This document shows, one piece after another, positions 45,022-54,304 of a DNA stretch of 64,000 nucleotides; the first letter of the stretch is position 1; the number at the start of each line of letters is the position of its first letter. The notes beneath the pieces were generated by a model that had not been told where the DNA came from, ran no database searches, and saw only the letters and a list, made by a program, of their open reading frames with translations. A program made the position numbers and the translations under genes. The DNA is from Neisseriales bacterium (GTDB taxonomy: Bacteria > Pseudomonadota > Gammaproteobacteria > Burkholderiales > UBA11063): contig SSGX01000009.1 of the NCBI GenBank assembly GCA_008017155.1, positions 1 through 64,000 of the forward strand, written 5' to 3'.

Positions 45022-46116
45022 TTGTATAATGGCGTTGAATGCAAGGAAACATTACATATACCACCGACAAAAGAAAACCTCCGACGGGCGGAGTTTAAAA
45101 GAAATCAAATTTTAGTAGAAATTGATAGTGGCAAATTTAATTATGCGGAACACTTCCCAAACTCATCAAGAATAAAATTGTTTTGCAAACCTCTCCAACA
45201 AAAAATAACAATAGGCGAATTGCTTAATAAACAATTATCTGATTATACTTTGATGTATGAGAAAGGTAATTTATCTATTTCTACATTAACGGGCTATAAA
45301 AAAATTACTAACCATTTACTAAAATATTTTAGCAATATTTACATTCAAGACTTGTCAGCTACGGATGTTAAAGAATGGCTATTACAGCTTGGTTTAAGTG
45401 ATATAACCGCTAAAACAGTCTAAAATCGCTTGTCATTGTTAAAAGCATTGATAAATGACGCAGTCATTAATAAATACATAACCAAAAATGTTTTTGATGA
45501 AATCCAGTTGTCAAAAGAACTAAATAAAACGGCGGTAAAAAGTGAATATGAAGTTAACCCATTTACTGATGCTGAAAAAAATATTATTATTGATACAGCA
45601 GAGGGGCAAGTTAAAAATTTAATTCAATTTAACTTCTGGACTGGGTTAAGAACGTCTGAAATAATAGCGCTAAAATGGGAAGATGTTAATTTTGATGATG
45701 AAATAATACTCATAAAGCGAGCAAAGGTTGAGGGTGAAATTAAAACGACTAAAACAAAGGCTGGTATTAGAAAAATATTATTGCTTCCAAAGGCTCTTGA
45801 AGCTTTGATTAATCAACGCCAGTTTACCGGGAACGATGAGTTTATTTTCAATAACCCAAATACTAATAAACCGTGGCATAGTTCAAATAAATTAGCCGAT
45901 GCGTGGAAAAAGGTAATTGATAAAACTGCGGTTGATTATCGAAATCCCTATCAGATGAGGCACACTTATGCCAGCACGTTATTAAGTAATGGTGAAAATA
46001 TTTTTTGGTTGGCAACGCAATTGGGGCACGAAAATACAGAAATGATATTTAAACATTACGGTAAATGGATACCGCAAGATGCAAAAAACGGTTATAAATT
46101 TGTAGGTAAATATTAA
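45022..46116 (+). pseudogene. Tyrosine recombinase (integrase), interrupted
   Basis: Two pieces in the same frame, split by TAA at 45421-45423. The first (45022-45420) holds the Arm-type DNA-binding domain (GVECKETLHIPPTKENLRRA, FNYAEHFPNSS) and the start of the core-binding domain. The second (45424-46116) continues it and holds the catalytic domain: Arg in TGLRTSEIIALKWED, MRHTYASTLLS, QLGHENTEMIFKHYGKW with the Tyr nucleophile. An in-frame TAA at 45007 and the lack of the usual N-terminal beta-strands suggest the 5' end is lost too. It is next to the 3' end of ssrA, a common integrase target. Readthrough is possible but unlikely. Confidence 0.85.
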
Positions 46117-46218
46117 GAAAGTTAGGAATATTTAAGGATTTGTCGGTGTTTAAATCGAACCTGTGTCGAACTTGTTAATTTTCGCCACTTAAAATCTGTT
46201 ATAAATCAATAAATTATG

Positions 46219-46568
46219 TGGTGGAGATGGGGGGAATTGAACCCCCGTCCGAAAGCCCGCTATAACGAGTCCTACATACTTAGGAAGGTCTATCTTTATT
46301 CGCCCGAATTCCGCCGGCCTACCAGGCAAAACTCGTGACTAACCACTAAAGGCTTAATCTAGATCAGTGGTCGACCTAAATCAAAGTTTGTTTAAATGGC
46401 GTTACGATCTAACCAACAAACAAGTTAGGGTAACGAGAGCAGACTTAAGCTGCTACTGCGAATGAATCGTCGTTTGCGATTATATTTAGTTCAGCGTTTT
46501 GCGTGAAACTGAGATCACGGTATGCACTCTAATTACGTTGTAACCCCCGTCGAAGCCATGTCATCCCC
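46219..46568 (-). ncRNA. ssrA: Transfer-messenger RNA (tmRNA)
   Basis: Rescues stalled ribosomes and tags their products. On the minus strand it begins GGGGATGACATGGCTTCGAC and ends CCCCATCTCCACCA with encoded CCA. The 7-base acceptor stem (GGGGATG with CATCTCC) pairs with one G-U, and the T-arm GGTTCAATTC is intact. The tag frame (46477 down to 46445) reads ANDDSFAVAA then TAA. About 350 nt, one-piece form. Its 3' end lies 102 bases from the recombinase pseudogene. The gene itself looks undamaged. Confidence 0.97.
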
Positions 46569-46584
46569 GGTAGTTAAGGCTATT

Positions 46585-46614
46585 ATTATACTCCAGATAG
46601 TGGATTATTATCAA
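46585..46614 (-). promoter_or_regulatory. ssrA: Promoter of ssrA
   Basis: On the minus strand TTGATA (46609-46614), an 18-base spacer and TATAAT (46585-46590), 16 bases before the tmRNA 5' end after allowing for processing. A near-consensus sigma-70 promoter, squeezed between the htrA stop and ssrA. Confidence 0.75.
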
Positions 46615-46629
46615 ATATAATAAATAAAC

Positions 46630-48147
46630 TTATTCTCCAAGCAGATTTATAGTTATAAACATTTGTTGCCCGCCTCGATCAATAAGTAGGGCAACTTGTT
46701 TGGTATTGCCTAGATAACTATTCAATTCACTGACACTATTAATTTTTCTATTATTTACCATGAGAATTACATCACCACGTCCGATCCCGGCTGCGGCAGC
46801 TACATTATTGGCATCAAGCACGACTACACCATATTTCGCACGAACTTTTCCGGTAATTCTTGGATCATTTACATTTAAAACCTGTAAGCCGAATTTTTCA
46901 ATATTTTCAGTATGTTGCTTGTCTAACTTTGGTGTTTTATCTACATTTAACAACGGCTGTTCATCTTCAGGTTCATTTCCTTTGCCTAAAGTAACTTTTA
47001 GATTACTAATACTACCATTACGAAGTACTGATAGGTCAATAATATCACCGGGCTTTTTGCTACCAATAATAATTGGTAAATCAGAGGCTTTTATTATTTC
47101 CTTACCTTCAGCTTTTAATATAATATCACCAGCTTGAATTCCAGCTTTAGCTGCACCAGAGTCAGCTGATACATTTGCCACCAGTGCCCCTGATGGTTTA
47201 CTTAGTCCAAAAGATGCTGCTAATTCAGGTGTTACTTCCTGAATATTTATCCCTAGTTGTCCATGATATACTTTACCATTTACTTTTAATTGATCGGCGA
47301 TTTTCATCGCAATGTCAATCGGGATCGAGAAACTGATTCCCATAAAACCACCACTGCGGCTATATATTTGTGAGTTAATGCCCACAACTTCACCTTTAGT
47401 GTTAAATAATGGTCCACCAGAATTACCCGGATTGATAGCAACATCAGTCTGAATAAATGGAACATAATTTTCACTAGGCAAATTGCGCCCTTTGGCTGAG
47501 ACTATCCCCGCAGTGACAGTATTATCAAGCCCGAATGGTGCACCGATTGCGACAACCCATTCCCCAACTTCTAGACTTTCAGGGTTACCAATTTTAGCTG
47601 CAATCAACCCTCCAGATTCAATCTTGAGTAGGGCAATATCAGTTTTAGTATCAAGCCCGACTAGTTTAGCATTAAATGCTTGCTTATTATGGGTGGTTAC
47701 GCTAATCTTAGTCGCCTTATTTACTACATGTGCATTAGTAAGTACATAACCATCATTACTAACGATAAACCCAGAGCCAGATGCCCGGCTTGGTTTTTGT
47801 TGCTGTGGCTGAACTCCAAAATAACGATATAGTTGAGCTAACGGATCATTTGGGTCAATTCCTAAATTTGCATTTCTTTGCGTTGGATTTATTTCAGCAC
47901 TTATATTAACAACACTATCACCAACCTGTTTTACTAGATTAACAAAGTTTGGTCCACCAAGTGTACAATTTGCCATAGATGAGGGATTATTTTGGTCGAT
48001 TGTTGTTTCCTGCTGTTTCGCAAGGGTTGCATGTTCTGTATTATTGTTGTTATTTTGTGCTTGTGTTTCAGGATGATTAGAGCAGGCTGTAATTGATAAA
48101 ATCAAAATAGTGATTAATTTCTTTTTGGTAATTAGTCTTTTTAGCAT
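46630..48147 (-). CDS. degP: HtrA/DegP-type serine protease, predicted lipoprotein
   Basis: Envelope protease/chaperone for misfolded proteins. 505 residues. Trypsin-like domain with His in LTNAHVVN, Asp in TKTDIALLK and Ser in INPGNSGGPLF, then two PDZ domains (about 290-380 and 420-500). The N terminus ends in a lipobox (ILSITAC, Cys22) followed by an Asn/Gln-rich linker, so it is probably lipid-anchored, whereas DegP and DegQ are soluble and DegS has a transmembrane anchor. Ser at +2 would favour sorting to the outer membrane. No rseA/rpoE genes are adjacent. Confidence 0.93.
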   Translation of the reverse strand: MLKRLITKKKLITILILSITACSNHPETQAQNNNNNTEHATLAKQQETTIDQNNPSSMANCTLGGPNFVNLVKQVGDSVVNISAEINPTQRNANLGIDPNDPLAQLYRYFGVQPQQQKPSRASGSGFIVSNDGYVLTNAHVVNKATKISVTTHNKQAFNAKLVGLDTKTDIALLKIESGGLIAAKIGNPESLEVGEWVVAIGAPFGLDNTVTAGIVSAKGRNLPSENYVPFIQTDVAINPGNSGGPLFNTKGEVVGINSQIYSRSGGFMGISFSIPIDIAMKIADQLKVNGKVYHGQLGINIQEVTPELAASFGLSKPSGALVANVSADSGAAKAGIQAGDIILKAEGKEIIKASDLPIIIGSKKPGDIIDLSVLRNGSISNLKVTLGKGNEPEDEQPLLNVDKTPKLDKQHTENIEKFGLQVLNVNDPRITGKVRAKYGVVVLDANNVAAAAGIGRGDVILMVNNRKINSVSELNSYLGNTKQVALLIDRGGQQMFITINLLGE

Positions 48148-48350
48148 ACAGATGACTCCAATTTATAAATAATCGTAAATATATTTTGTCGAAGATTTGA
48201 TTTATTAGTAATTTATGGTTATTTATTATAAATTTCAAGTGGATTGGCACTTTTATAAGTAAAAAATAATTCAGAAAGAGTTATATTTTATCAAAAGTGA
48301 TATAAATATCTCATATGGTTAGATGGTTTTAATAGCTCAGATCGTAGAAA

Positions 48351-48998
48351 TTAGTGTGGGTAGTAATCACAATATTCCGTAATCTGACATTTTTCGCATT
48401 CTGGCTTACGTGCCTTACAAATATAGCGTCCATGCAAAATTAGCCAGTGATGTGCATCAAGCAGATATTCTTTCGGTACTACTTTAAGTAATTTTTGTTC
48501 AACTTCTAGAACTGTTTTTCCTTTGGCTATTCCAAGACGATTTGATAGCCTAAAGATATGGGTGTCAACAGCCATTGTTGGTTGACGATATAATGTATTT
48601 AATACAACATTTGCCGTTTTTCTGCCAACTCCCGGTAATGCTTCTAGCTCTTCACGAGTTTTTGGTACTTCACCATTATATTTTTCATTAAGAATCGTAG
48701 CCATAGCTATCACATTCTTGGCTTTAGTTTGGTATAGTCCGATAGTTTTGATAAACGGAATGATACCTTCTACCCCCAAAGCTGCGACTTTAGCTGCGGT
48801 ATTTGCTACTGGAAATAATTTTGCCGTAGCTTTATTTACACCAACATCAGTTGCTTGCGCTGAAAGAATTACCGCGGTTAATAGCTCAAATCCATTTGAA
48901 TAGTTTAGCTCTGTTGTTGGGTTTGGATTAGCTTGTTGCAAGATTGAAAAAATCTGCTTTGCTTGTTCTTTACGTTTGATCGACGTGCTAATGTTCAC
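48351..48998 (-). CDS. nth: Endonuclease III
   Basis: Base-excision glycosylase/AP lyase for oxidised pyrimidines. About 215 residues. HhH motif with catalytic Lys (EALPGVGRKTANVVLN), catalytic Asp in AVDTHIFRLSNR, and the 4Fe-4S ligands CKARKPECEKCQITEYC (C-x6-C-x2-C-x5-C). LLTAVILSAQATDVGVNKAT is near-invariant. I take GTG 48998; the frame extends to TTG 49025. Either start overlaps the end of dnaB. Confidence 0.95.
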   Translation of the reverse strand: MNISTSIKRKEQAKQIFSILQQANPNPTTELNYSNGFELLTAVILSAQATDVGVNKATAKLFPVANTAAKVAALGVEGIIPFIKTIGLYQTKAKNVIAMATILNEKYNGEVPKTREELEALPGVGRKTANVVLNTLYRQPTMAVDTHIFRLSNRLGIAKGKTVLEVEQKLLKVVPKEYLLDAHHWLILHGRYICKARKPECEKCQITEYCDYYPH

Positions 48999-50370
48999 TT
49001 TCCCATTCGTAAGCAAGATTTTCAAATCTGGTGTATTGGTTTAGGAATGCTAGCTTTACTGTTCCAGTTGAGCCACTCCGGTTTTTAGCAATATTTAATT
49101 CGGCAATCCCTTTTTCCTTACTATCTTCGCGATTATAATAATCATCGCGATATAATAATAGGATAATATCCGCATCTTGCTCTAGGGCACCAGACTCACG
49201 TAAATCTGAAATATTTGGACGTTTATCGGTTCTACTTTCTACATCACGGTTAAGTTGGGATAATAGAATGATTGGTACATCCAGTTCTATTGCTAGAGTT
49301 TTTAGTGAACGCGAAATTTCAGCAATTTCCTGTGCCCGATTAGAACCCGGACCAGTACTGATTCCTGTCATAATCTGAACATAATCAATTACGATTAATC
49401 CAAGTTTACCAACACGATCAGATAGCCTCCGGGCGCGCGCTCTTAGATCAATTACATTAATTCCAGAAGTTTCTGCAATATGAATTGGGGCATTTTTTAG
49501 CTCATTCATGGCAATATAGATTTTTTCCATATCATCATGAGTAACATCACCACGCTTCATTTGGCTTTGATCCACACGCGCACACGAGCTAAGCATCCTT
49601 TGTACCAATTGAACGGCTGGCATCTCGAGCGAAAATACCGCAACTGGCATTTTATTCCGAATAGCGATATTTTCAGCTACATTTAGCGCAAATGAGGTTT
49701 TCCCCATCCCCGGGCGCCCGGCAACGATAATTAATTCACCACGTTGTAAGCCTGAAGTATAACGATCAAGCTCACTATAATGGGTTGCAACTCCAGTAAT
49801 TCCATCTTTATCATCGCGTTGGGCGGCTTCCATCATTTTGGCAATTACTTCATCGAGCAAGTCTCGAAATTGTGAAAATTGCTTATTACTGGCGTTTAGG
49901 TCTTTAATATTAAAGATTTTTTGTTCTGACTCATCGAGAATCTGATCGACATTGCGTCCTTGCGGTGCGTAGGCAGTATCGGCAATTACATTACTCGCAC
50001 TAATCAATTCACGGAGGATAAAACGTTCACGGATAATTTCTGAATAGCTCTGAATATTAGTTGAAGAAACCGTTGATTCAACCAAATTATGTAGATAATC
50101 AATTCCACCCGTGAATTCAAGTTGATTGTTTAATTTTAGTGACTCGGCAACAGTGATTGCATCAACATTTTTATTATCAGCTTTTAGTTTACTTATGTGC
50201 TCAAAAATTATCTGGTGTTCTTTACGGTAAAAATGCTTGGGAAATAAAGAACCTCCAATATAATCAAAAGCATTCTCATCAAGTAGAATCCCGCCTAGAA
50301 GGAATTGTTCCGCTTCTATTGAATGTGGCGGAGTTTTGAGCGCAGTTAAAGTATTATCAGAAATAGCCAT
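48988..50370 (-). CDS. dnaB: Replicative DNA helicase
   Basis: Hexameric 5'-3' helicase at the replication fork. 460 residues. N-terminal domain starts at PPHSIEAEQFLLGGILLD; RecA-like domain with Walker A AGRPGMGKTSFAL, Walker B LIVIDYVQIM, and the LLSQLNRDVESRTDKRP and SDLRESGALEQDAD motifs. Length is typical and there is no intein. Overlaps nth. Confidence 0.97.
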   Translation of the reverse strand: MAISDNTLTALKTPPHSIEAEQFLLGGILLDENAFDYIGGSLFPKHFYRKEHQIIFEHISKLKADNKNVDAITVAESLKLNNQLEFTGGIDYLHNLVESTVSSTNIQSYSEIIRERFILRELISASNVIADTAYAPQGRNVDQILDESEQKIFNIKDLNASNKQFSQFRDLLDEVIAKMMEAAQRDDKDGITGVATHYSELDRYTSGLQRGELIIVAGRPGMGKTSFALNVAENIAIRNKMPVAVFSLEMPAVQLVQRMLSSCARVDQSQMKRGDVTHDDMEKIYIAMNELKNAPIHIAETSGINVIDLRARARRLSDRVGKLGLIVIDYVQIMTGISTGPGSNRAQEIAEISRSLKTLAIELDVPIILLSQLNRDVESRTDKRPNISDLRESGALEQDADIILLLYRDDYYNREDSKEKGIAELNIAKNRSGSTGTVKLAFLNQYTRFENLAYEWESEH

Positions 50371-50673
50371 TATGTTTTATTCTTATTTATAATTTCAAGA
50401 TATCCATTTTATCATGCTAACCGATCGTCAGAAGGTATCAATTCATAATGAAAATAATTCTAATCACAAGCTCCTAACCTCATTTACTCTACTATAAGTC
50501 TTATCTTGGTCAAGTTAATCAATGCTTAATTTTTATATGAACCTATTAGCTGAATCAATAATGTATTTGCTATCTAGATGATAAAATTAATACTTGGTTT
50601 ATCTCTGTAATTAACCTTATAATGAAAGTATTCTTTTGCAATTAATAATTTTGATTTTAGAAGTTTTCTAAGT
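50371..50673. other. Intergenic region between dnaB and dusB
   Basis: About 300 bases between divergent genes with no supported ORF. It should hold both promoters. The dusB promoter is listed separately; I could not pick out a clear one for dnaB. Confidence 0.5.
50594..50623 (+). promoter_or_regulatory. Putative promoter of dusB
   Basis: TTGGTT (50594-50599), an 18-base spacer and TATAAT (50618-50623), about 50 bases before the dusB start. Confidence 0.5.
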
Positions 50674-51651
50674 ATGCAACTGGTTGTTTCACCGATGGCA
50701 GGAGTTACTGATGCTCCATTTAGGACGCTAGCAATCAAAAATGGTGCGGATTACGGTATTTCAGAAATGATTACTAGCCAAACACATCTTTGGGATAGCA
50801 ATAAAACCCGTCAACGACTAAAATCGTCTAATCGTGGCGAACCTAAATCAATAATCCAGATTGCTGGAGCATCACCAGATGTAATTGCTGAAGCAGCGTT
50901 AGCTTGTAGTAAATTTAAGTCTCTAGATGCAATTGAAATAAATATGGGCTGTCCAGCAAAGAAAGTCTGTAATGTCTTAGCTGGTTCTGCGCTATTAAGA
51001 GATAGTAAGCTTGTTGAAAGTATTTTAAATGCTGCGGTTAATGCAGTGCGTATTCCGATCTTTCTTAAAACTCGGCTTGGCTGGGATCATGATAATAAAA
51101 ATATTACCAATATTGCTTTAATAGCTGAAAACTCTGGGATAAAATCTCTTGCAATTCATGGTAGAACCAGAGCTGATATGTATAATGGTGAAGCTAGTTA
51201 TGACCTTATTGCTAAAGTAAAGAAATCAGTTTCTATTCCGGTATTTGCTAATGGTGACATTGACTCTCCCGAAAAAGCAGCGATGGTTATTGATTTGGTA
51301 AATCCTGATGGTTTATACATCGGACGTGGCGCTTTAGGTAAACCATGGCTATTTCAACAAATAAAAGATTATCTTAGCGATGGACATTATTATCAGATTG
51401 ATGATATTAATTATTTACTAGATTTAGTTTTAGAGCATATTCAGACAATCCATGAACATTATGGTGAAGTCCAGGGAGTTAGATTTGCCCGGAAGCACTT
51501 TAAGTGGTATCTTGAAGCTAATGCGCCACTATTTAATAATCAACATAAATCAATATTTCAAGGCTTTAGCCAGATTGAAACAGCTGATTTACAGTTTGAG
51601 TATATTTCAAACATAAGAAATTACAATCATTCGCAAATTTTGTTTATTTGA
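50674..51651 (+). CDS. dusB: tRNA-dihydrouridine synthase B
   Basis: FMN-dependent enzyme reducing uridine in the tRNA D-loop. 325 residues. SPMAGVTDAPFRTLA at the start, the catalytic Cys in EINMGCPAKKVC, FLKTRLGWD, LAIHGRTRADMYNGEA and GLYIGRGALGKPWLF all fit the DusB branch. fis, the usual downstream partner in enterics, is absent; ppc follows after 57 bases. Confidence 0.93.
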   Translation: MQLVVSPMAGVTDAPFRTLAIKNGADYGISEMITSQTHLWDSNKTRQRLKSSNRGEPKSIIQIAGASPDVIAEAALACSKFKSLDAIEINMGCPAKKVCNVLAGSALLRDSKLVESILNAAVNAVRIPIFLKTRLGWDHDNKNITNIALIAENSGIKSLAIHGRTRADMYNGEASYDLIAKVKKSVSIPVFANGDIDSPEKAAMVIDLVNPDGLYIGRGALGKPWLFQQIKDYLSDGHYYQIDDINYLLDLVLEHIQTIHEHYGEVQGVRFARKHFKWYLEANAPLFNNQHKSIFQGFSQIETADLQFEYISNIRNYNHSQILFI

Positions 51652-51708
51652 TTATTAAAATACCAGTTATAATATTCTATTAGTTAACAAAATTACTGGG
51701 ATATTAAA

Positions 51709-54261
51709 ATGCGTAATCTAGCCCATGAGTCAGTAAAAACCAAACTCGAATCTTATCAAAGTGAAGTTGTTCTAAAATACCAGATTTATAACGGTCTATT
51801 TCTTGGTCTACCTTTTGCTGATTCGGACCAGGCAGGTGCTAGATTACCAATTTTTAGTAAAATGTGTGAGGATTGGCTAAAAGAAGGTAAAACTCCTCCC
51901 GAAGCGGTTGCTAGATATCTTGAAGTTGTTCCGATTCCTGAAGAAAGAAAACCCGGGCTATTGATCAAATTTTTGCAATTTGTCGAACGGCAAGTGGTGC
52001 TCTTTGATGCACTTGAAGATGCAGCCTTCAGTAAGATAAATGATATGTCTGGCTTTGGTACAATTGACTATATGCTACAAAAAGTCAATAATGAGCAACT
52101 AAAGTACCATAAGCATCTTCAAAGTTTACTAAAAAACTATAAAACCCGGCTAGTATTAACCGCACATCCAACCCAGTTCTATCCAAATGTTATCTTGGCG
52201 ATCATTGTTCAATTAGGTAAAGCAATCGAAAATAATGATCTGGATAAAGTCCGTGATTTATTTTTGCAAATGGGGTTAACTCGCTTTGCTAATAAAGCCA
52301 AACCAACGCCAATTGATGAAGCTTTAAGTATTATTTGGTATTTGGAACATGTTTTTTATAATGTAGTACCACGCGTTCAGTCAAAGCTTTCTTCTGAAAT
52401 GGTTAATCTTGATATTGGTTTCTGGCCAGGTGGTGATCGAGATGGAAATCCCTATGTTACAGCCGATGTTACAATTGAAGTTGCTGATCGTTTGCGTAAT
52501 TCCTTAATGCGCCTTTACTATCGAGACATACAGGATTTACGATTAAGATTAACCTTTGATGGGCCATATGATGATCTTGGTAAAATTGCATTAAAAATCA
52601 AAAAAGATCAGTATAGAAACTATTCTGAGTTAATTAATGATCTTAATTCCGTGATGGTAGAACTGAAAGAGAAATATCAGGGGCTTTTCAGTGAGCTGGT
52701 ACGTGATGTAATCTTAAAAATTAATATCTTCAAATTCCATTTTGCTAAAATTGATATTCGCCAAAATAGTGCTATTCATAGAAACGTGGTACATGAAATT
52801 TTATCTGCTAGTGGAGTATATCATGACTACAAATCGCTAGCTGGCAATGAGAAATTAGATCTACTAGTTGCTAATTGGAATATTAATCTTAATTCAGCAA
52901 ATTTAACCGATGAAATGGCAAATGAAGTATTAAATACTATTCGGGCAATCGCCAAAGTTCAGAAATTAAATGGTAAACAGGCCATTGAACGCTATATTAT
53001 CAGTAATACTGATTCAGTAGCTAGCGTAGTCGAAGTTTTATGGCTAGTGAACTTGATTAATCAGGAACTTGATAGTGAGAGCAAAATTCTGATCGAAATT
53101 GTGCCATTATTTGAAACTGTAGATGATTTAGATAATTCCTATTCCATAATGGAGCAATTATATAATTTGCCAGTCTATGCTAGTAATTTGAAAGCCTTGT
53201 CTAATCAACAGACTATCATGCTCGGGTTTTCTGATGGTACTAAAGATGGTGGTTATTTAATGGCTAATTGGGCTATTTTTCTTGCTAAGAAAAAATTAAG
53301 TCTCCTTGCCAGTAAATATTCAGTTAATGTAACCTTTTTTGATGGTCGTGGTGGTCCTCCATCGCGTGGTGGTGGTAATACCTATGCCTTCTATCAGAGT
53401 CTGGCACAAGAGATTGAGGCACATGAAATTCAGCTTACTATTCAAGGGCAAACGATTTCGGCTAATTTTGGCACGCACGACTCAGCTATTTTCAATATGG
53501 AACATTTACTTAGTGCTGGTATTTCCGGACAATTATTTACTACTGAAAGTTCAATTATTGAAAAAGATGAAGAAGAATTGATTAATCAGATGGCTGAGTA
53601 TTCACTTGAGTACTACCTTCAATTGAAAAATGATCCGATCTTTCTTGATTATTTGCAGGAGATTACACCGCTTAATTATCTTGCCGCAGCGAATATTGGT
53701 TCACGTCCGGCAAAACGGAATAAAGGTAGCGAATTAAAACTCGAAGACCTCCGAGCAATTCCTTTTGGTGGGGCATGGATGCAGATGAAACAAAATATCC
53801 TTGGTTATTATGGTGTTGGTAGTGCAATCCAAAAATTACTTAGTCAAGATCGAATGGCAATGCATAAATTACAGCACCTATATCAACATTCATTATTTTT
53901 CAAAGGGCTTGTAGATAATTCAATGCAGAGTCTTGCGACGACTAATTTTGAGATTACCAAACATCTACGAGATGATCCAAAATTTGGTGTTTTTTGGCAA
54001 AAACTTTATGATGAGGCGGAGTTAACCAAAGAATTATTACTTTATATATCAGGGCATGATAGCCTGATTGCTGATAATCCAGTCAAGGATCTGTCAACTG
54101 AGTTTCGTGAGCAGATCATTTTGCCATTATTATTAATTCAGCAATATGCGATGGATAAATTACGCAAAATGGATAGTAATGATAAAAGTTACGAAACATA
54201 TGAGCATTTGGTGAAAAAATCACTTGCCGCGAGTATAAATGCAAGTAGAAACTCAATCTAA
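51709..54261 (+). CDS. ppc: Phosphoenolpyruvate carboxylase
   Basis: Forms oxaloacetate from PEP and bicarbonate to refill the TCA cycle. 850 residues, slightly shorter than the usual 870-930. Catalytic His in LTAHPTQFYP, PEP-binding GGDRDGNP, GFSDGTKDGGYL, FFDGRGGPPSRGGG and SRPAKR are all present. The C terminus (LAASINASRNSI) is a variant of the usual NGIAAGMRNTG ending. Probably transcribed from the dusB promoter or its own weak one. A strong terminator follows. Confidence 0.96.
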   Translation: MRNLAHESVKTKLESYQSEVVLKYQIYNGLFLGLPFADSDQAGARLPIFSKMCEDWLKEGKTPPEAVARYLEVVPIPEERKPGLLIKFLQFVERQVVLFDALEDAAFSKINDMSGFGTIDYMLQKVNNEQLKYHKHLQSLLKNYKTRLVLTAHPTQFYPNVILAIIVQLGKAIENNDLDKVRDLFLQMGLTRFANKAKPTPIDEALSIIWYLEHVFYNVVPRVQSKLSSEMVNLDIGFWPGGDRDGNPYVTADVTIEVADRLRNSLMRLYYRDIQDLRLRLTFDGPYDDLGKIALKIKKDQYRNYSELINDLNSVMVELKEKYQGLFSELVRDVILKINIFKFHFAKIDIRQNSAIHRNVVHEILSASGVYHDYKSLAGNEKLDLLVANWNINLNSANLTDEMANEVLNTIRAIAKVQKLNGKQAIERYIISNTDSVASVVEVLWLVNLINQELDSESKILIEIVPLFETVDDLDNSYSIMEQLYNLPVYASNLKALSNQQTIMLGFSDGTKDGGYLMANWAIFLAKKKLSLLASKYSVNVTFFDGRGGPPSRGGGNTYAFYQSLAQEIEAHEIQLTIQGQTISANFGTHDSAIFNMEHLLSAGISGQLFTTESSIIEKDEEELINQMAEYSLEYYLQLKNDPIFLDYLQEITPLNYLAAANIGSRPAKRNKGSELKLEDLRAIPFGGAWMQMKQNILGYYGVGSAIQKLLSQDRMAMHKLQHLYQHSLFFKGLVDNSMQSLATTNFEITKHLRDDPKFGVFWQKLYDEAELTKELLLYISGHDSLIADNPVKDLSTEFREQIILPLLLIQQYAMDKLRKMDSNDKSYETYEHLVKKSLAASINASRNSI

Positions 54262-54265
54262 AAAT

Positions 54266-54295
54266 AAAAGGTCAGATAAAAATCTGACCTTTTTT
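54266..54295. terminator. Bidirectional terminator between ppc and the aminotransferase
   Basis: Perfect 12-base stem AAAAGGTCAGAT (54266-54277) with ATCTGACCTTTT (54282-54293) and an AAAA loop, with T runs on both strands. It serves both convergent genes. Confidence 0.92.
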
Positions 54296-54304
54296 AATCA
54301 ATAA

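Noticed and set aside
45424-46116. Second half of the recombinase as an independent gene
   Set aside because: It is in the same frame as the upstream half and lacks the DNA-binding Arm domain; a single stop separates them, so one broken gene is simpler.
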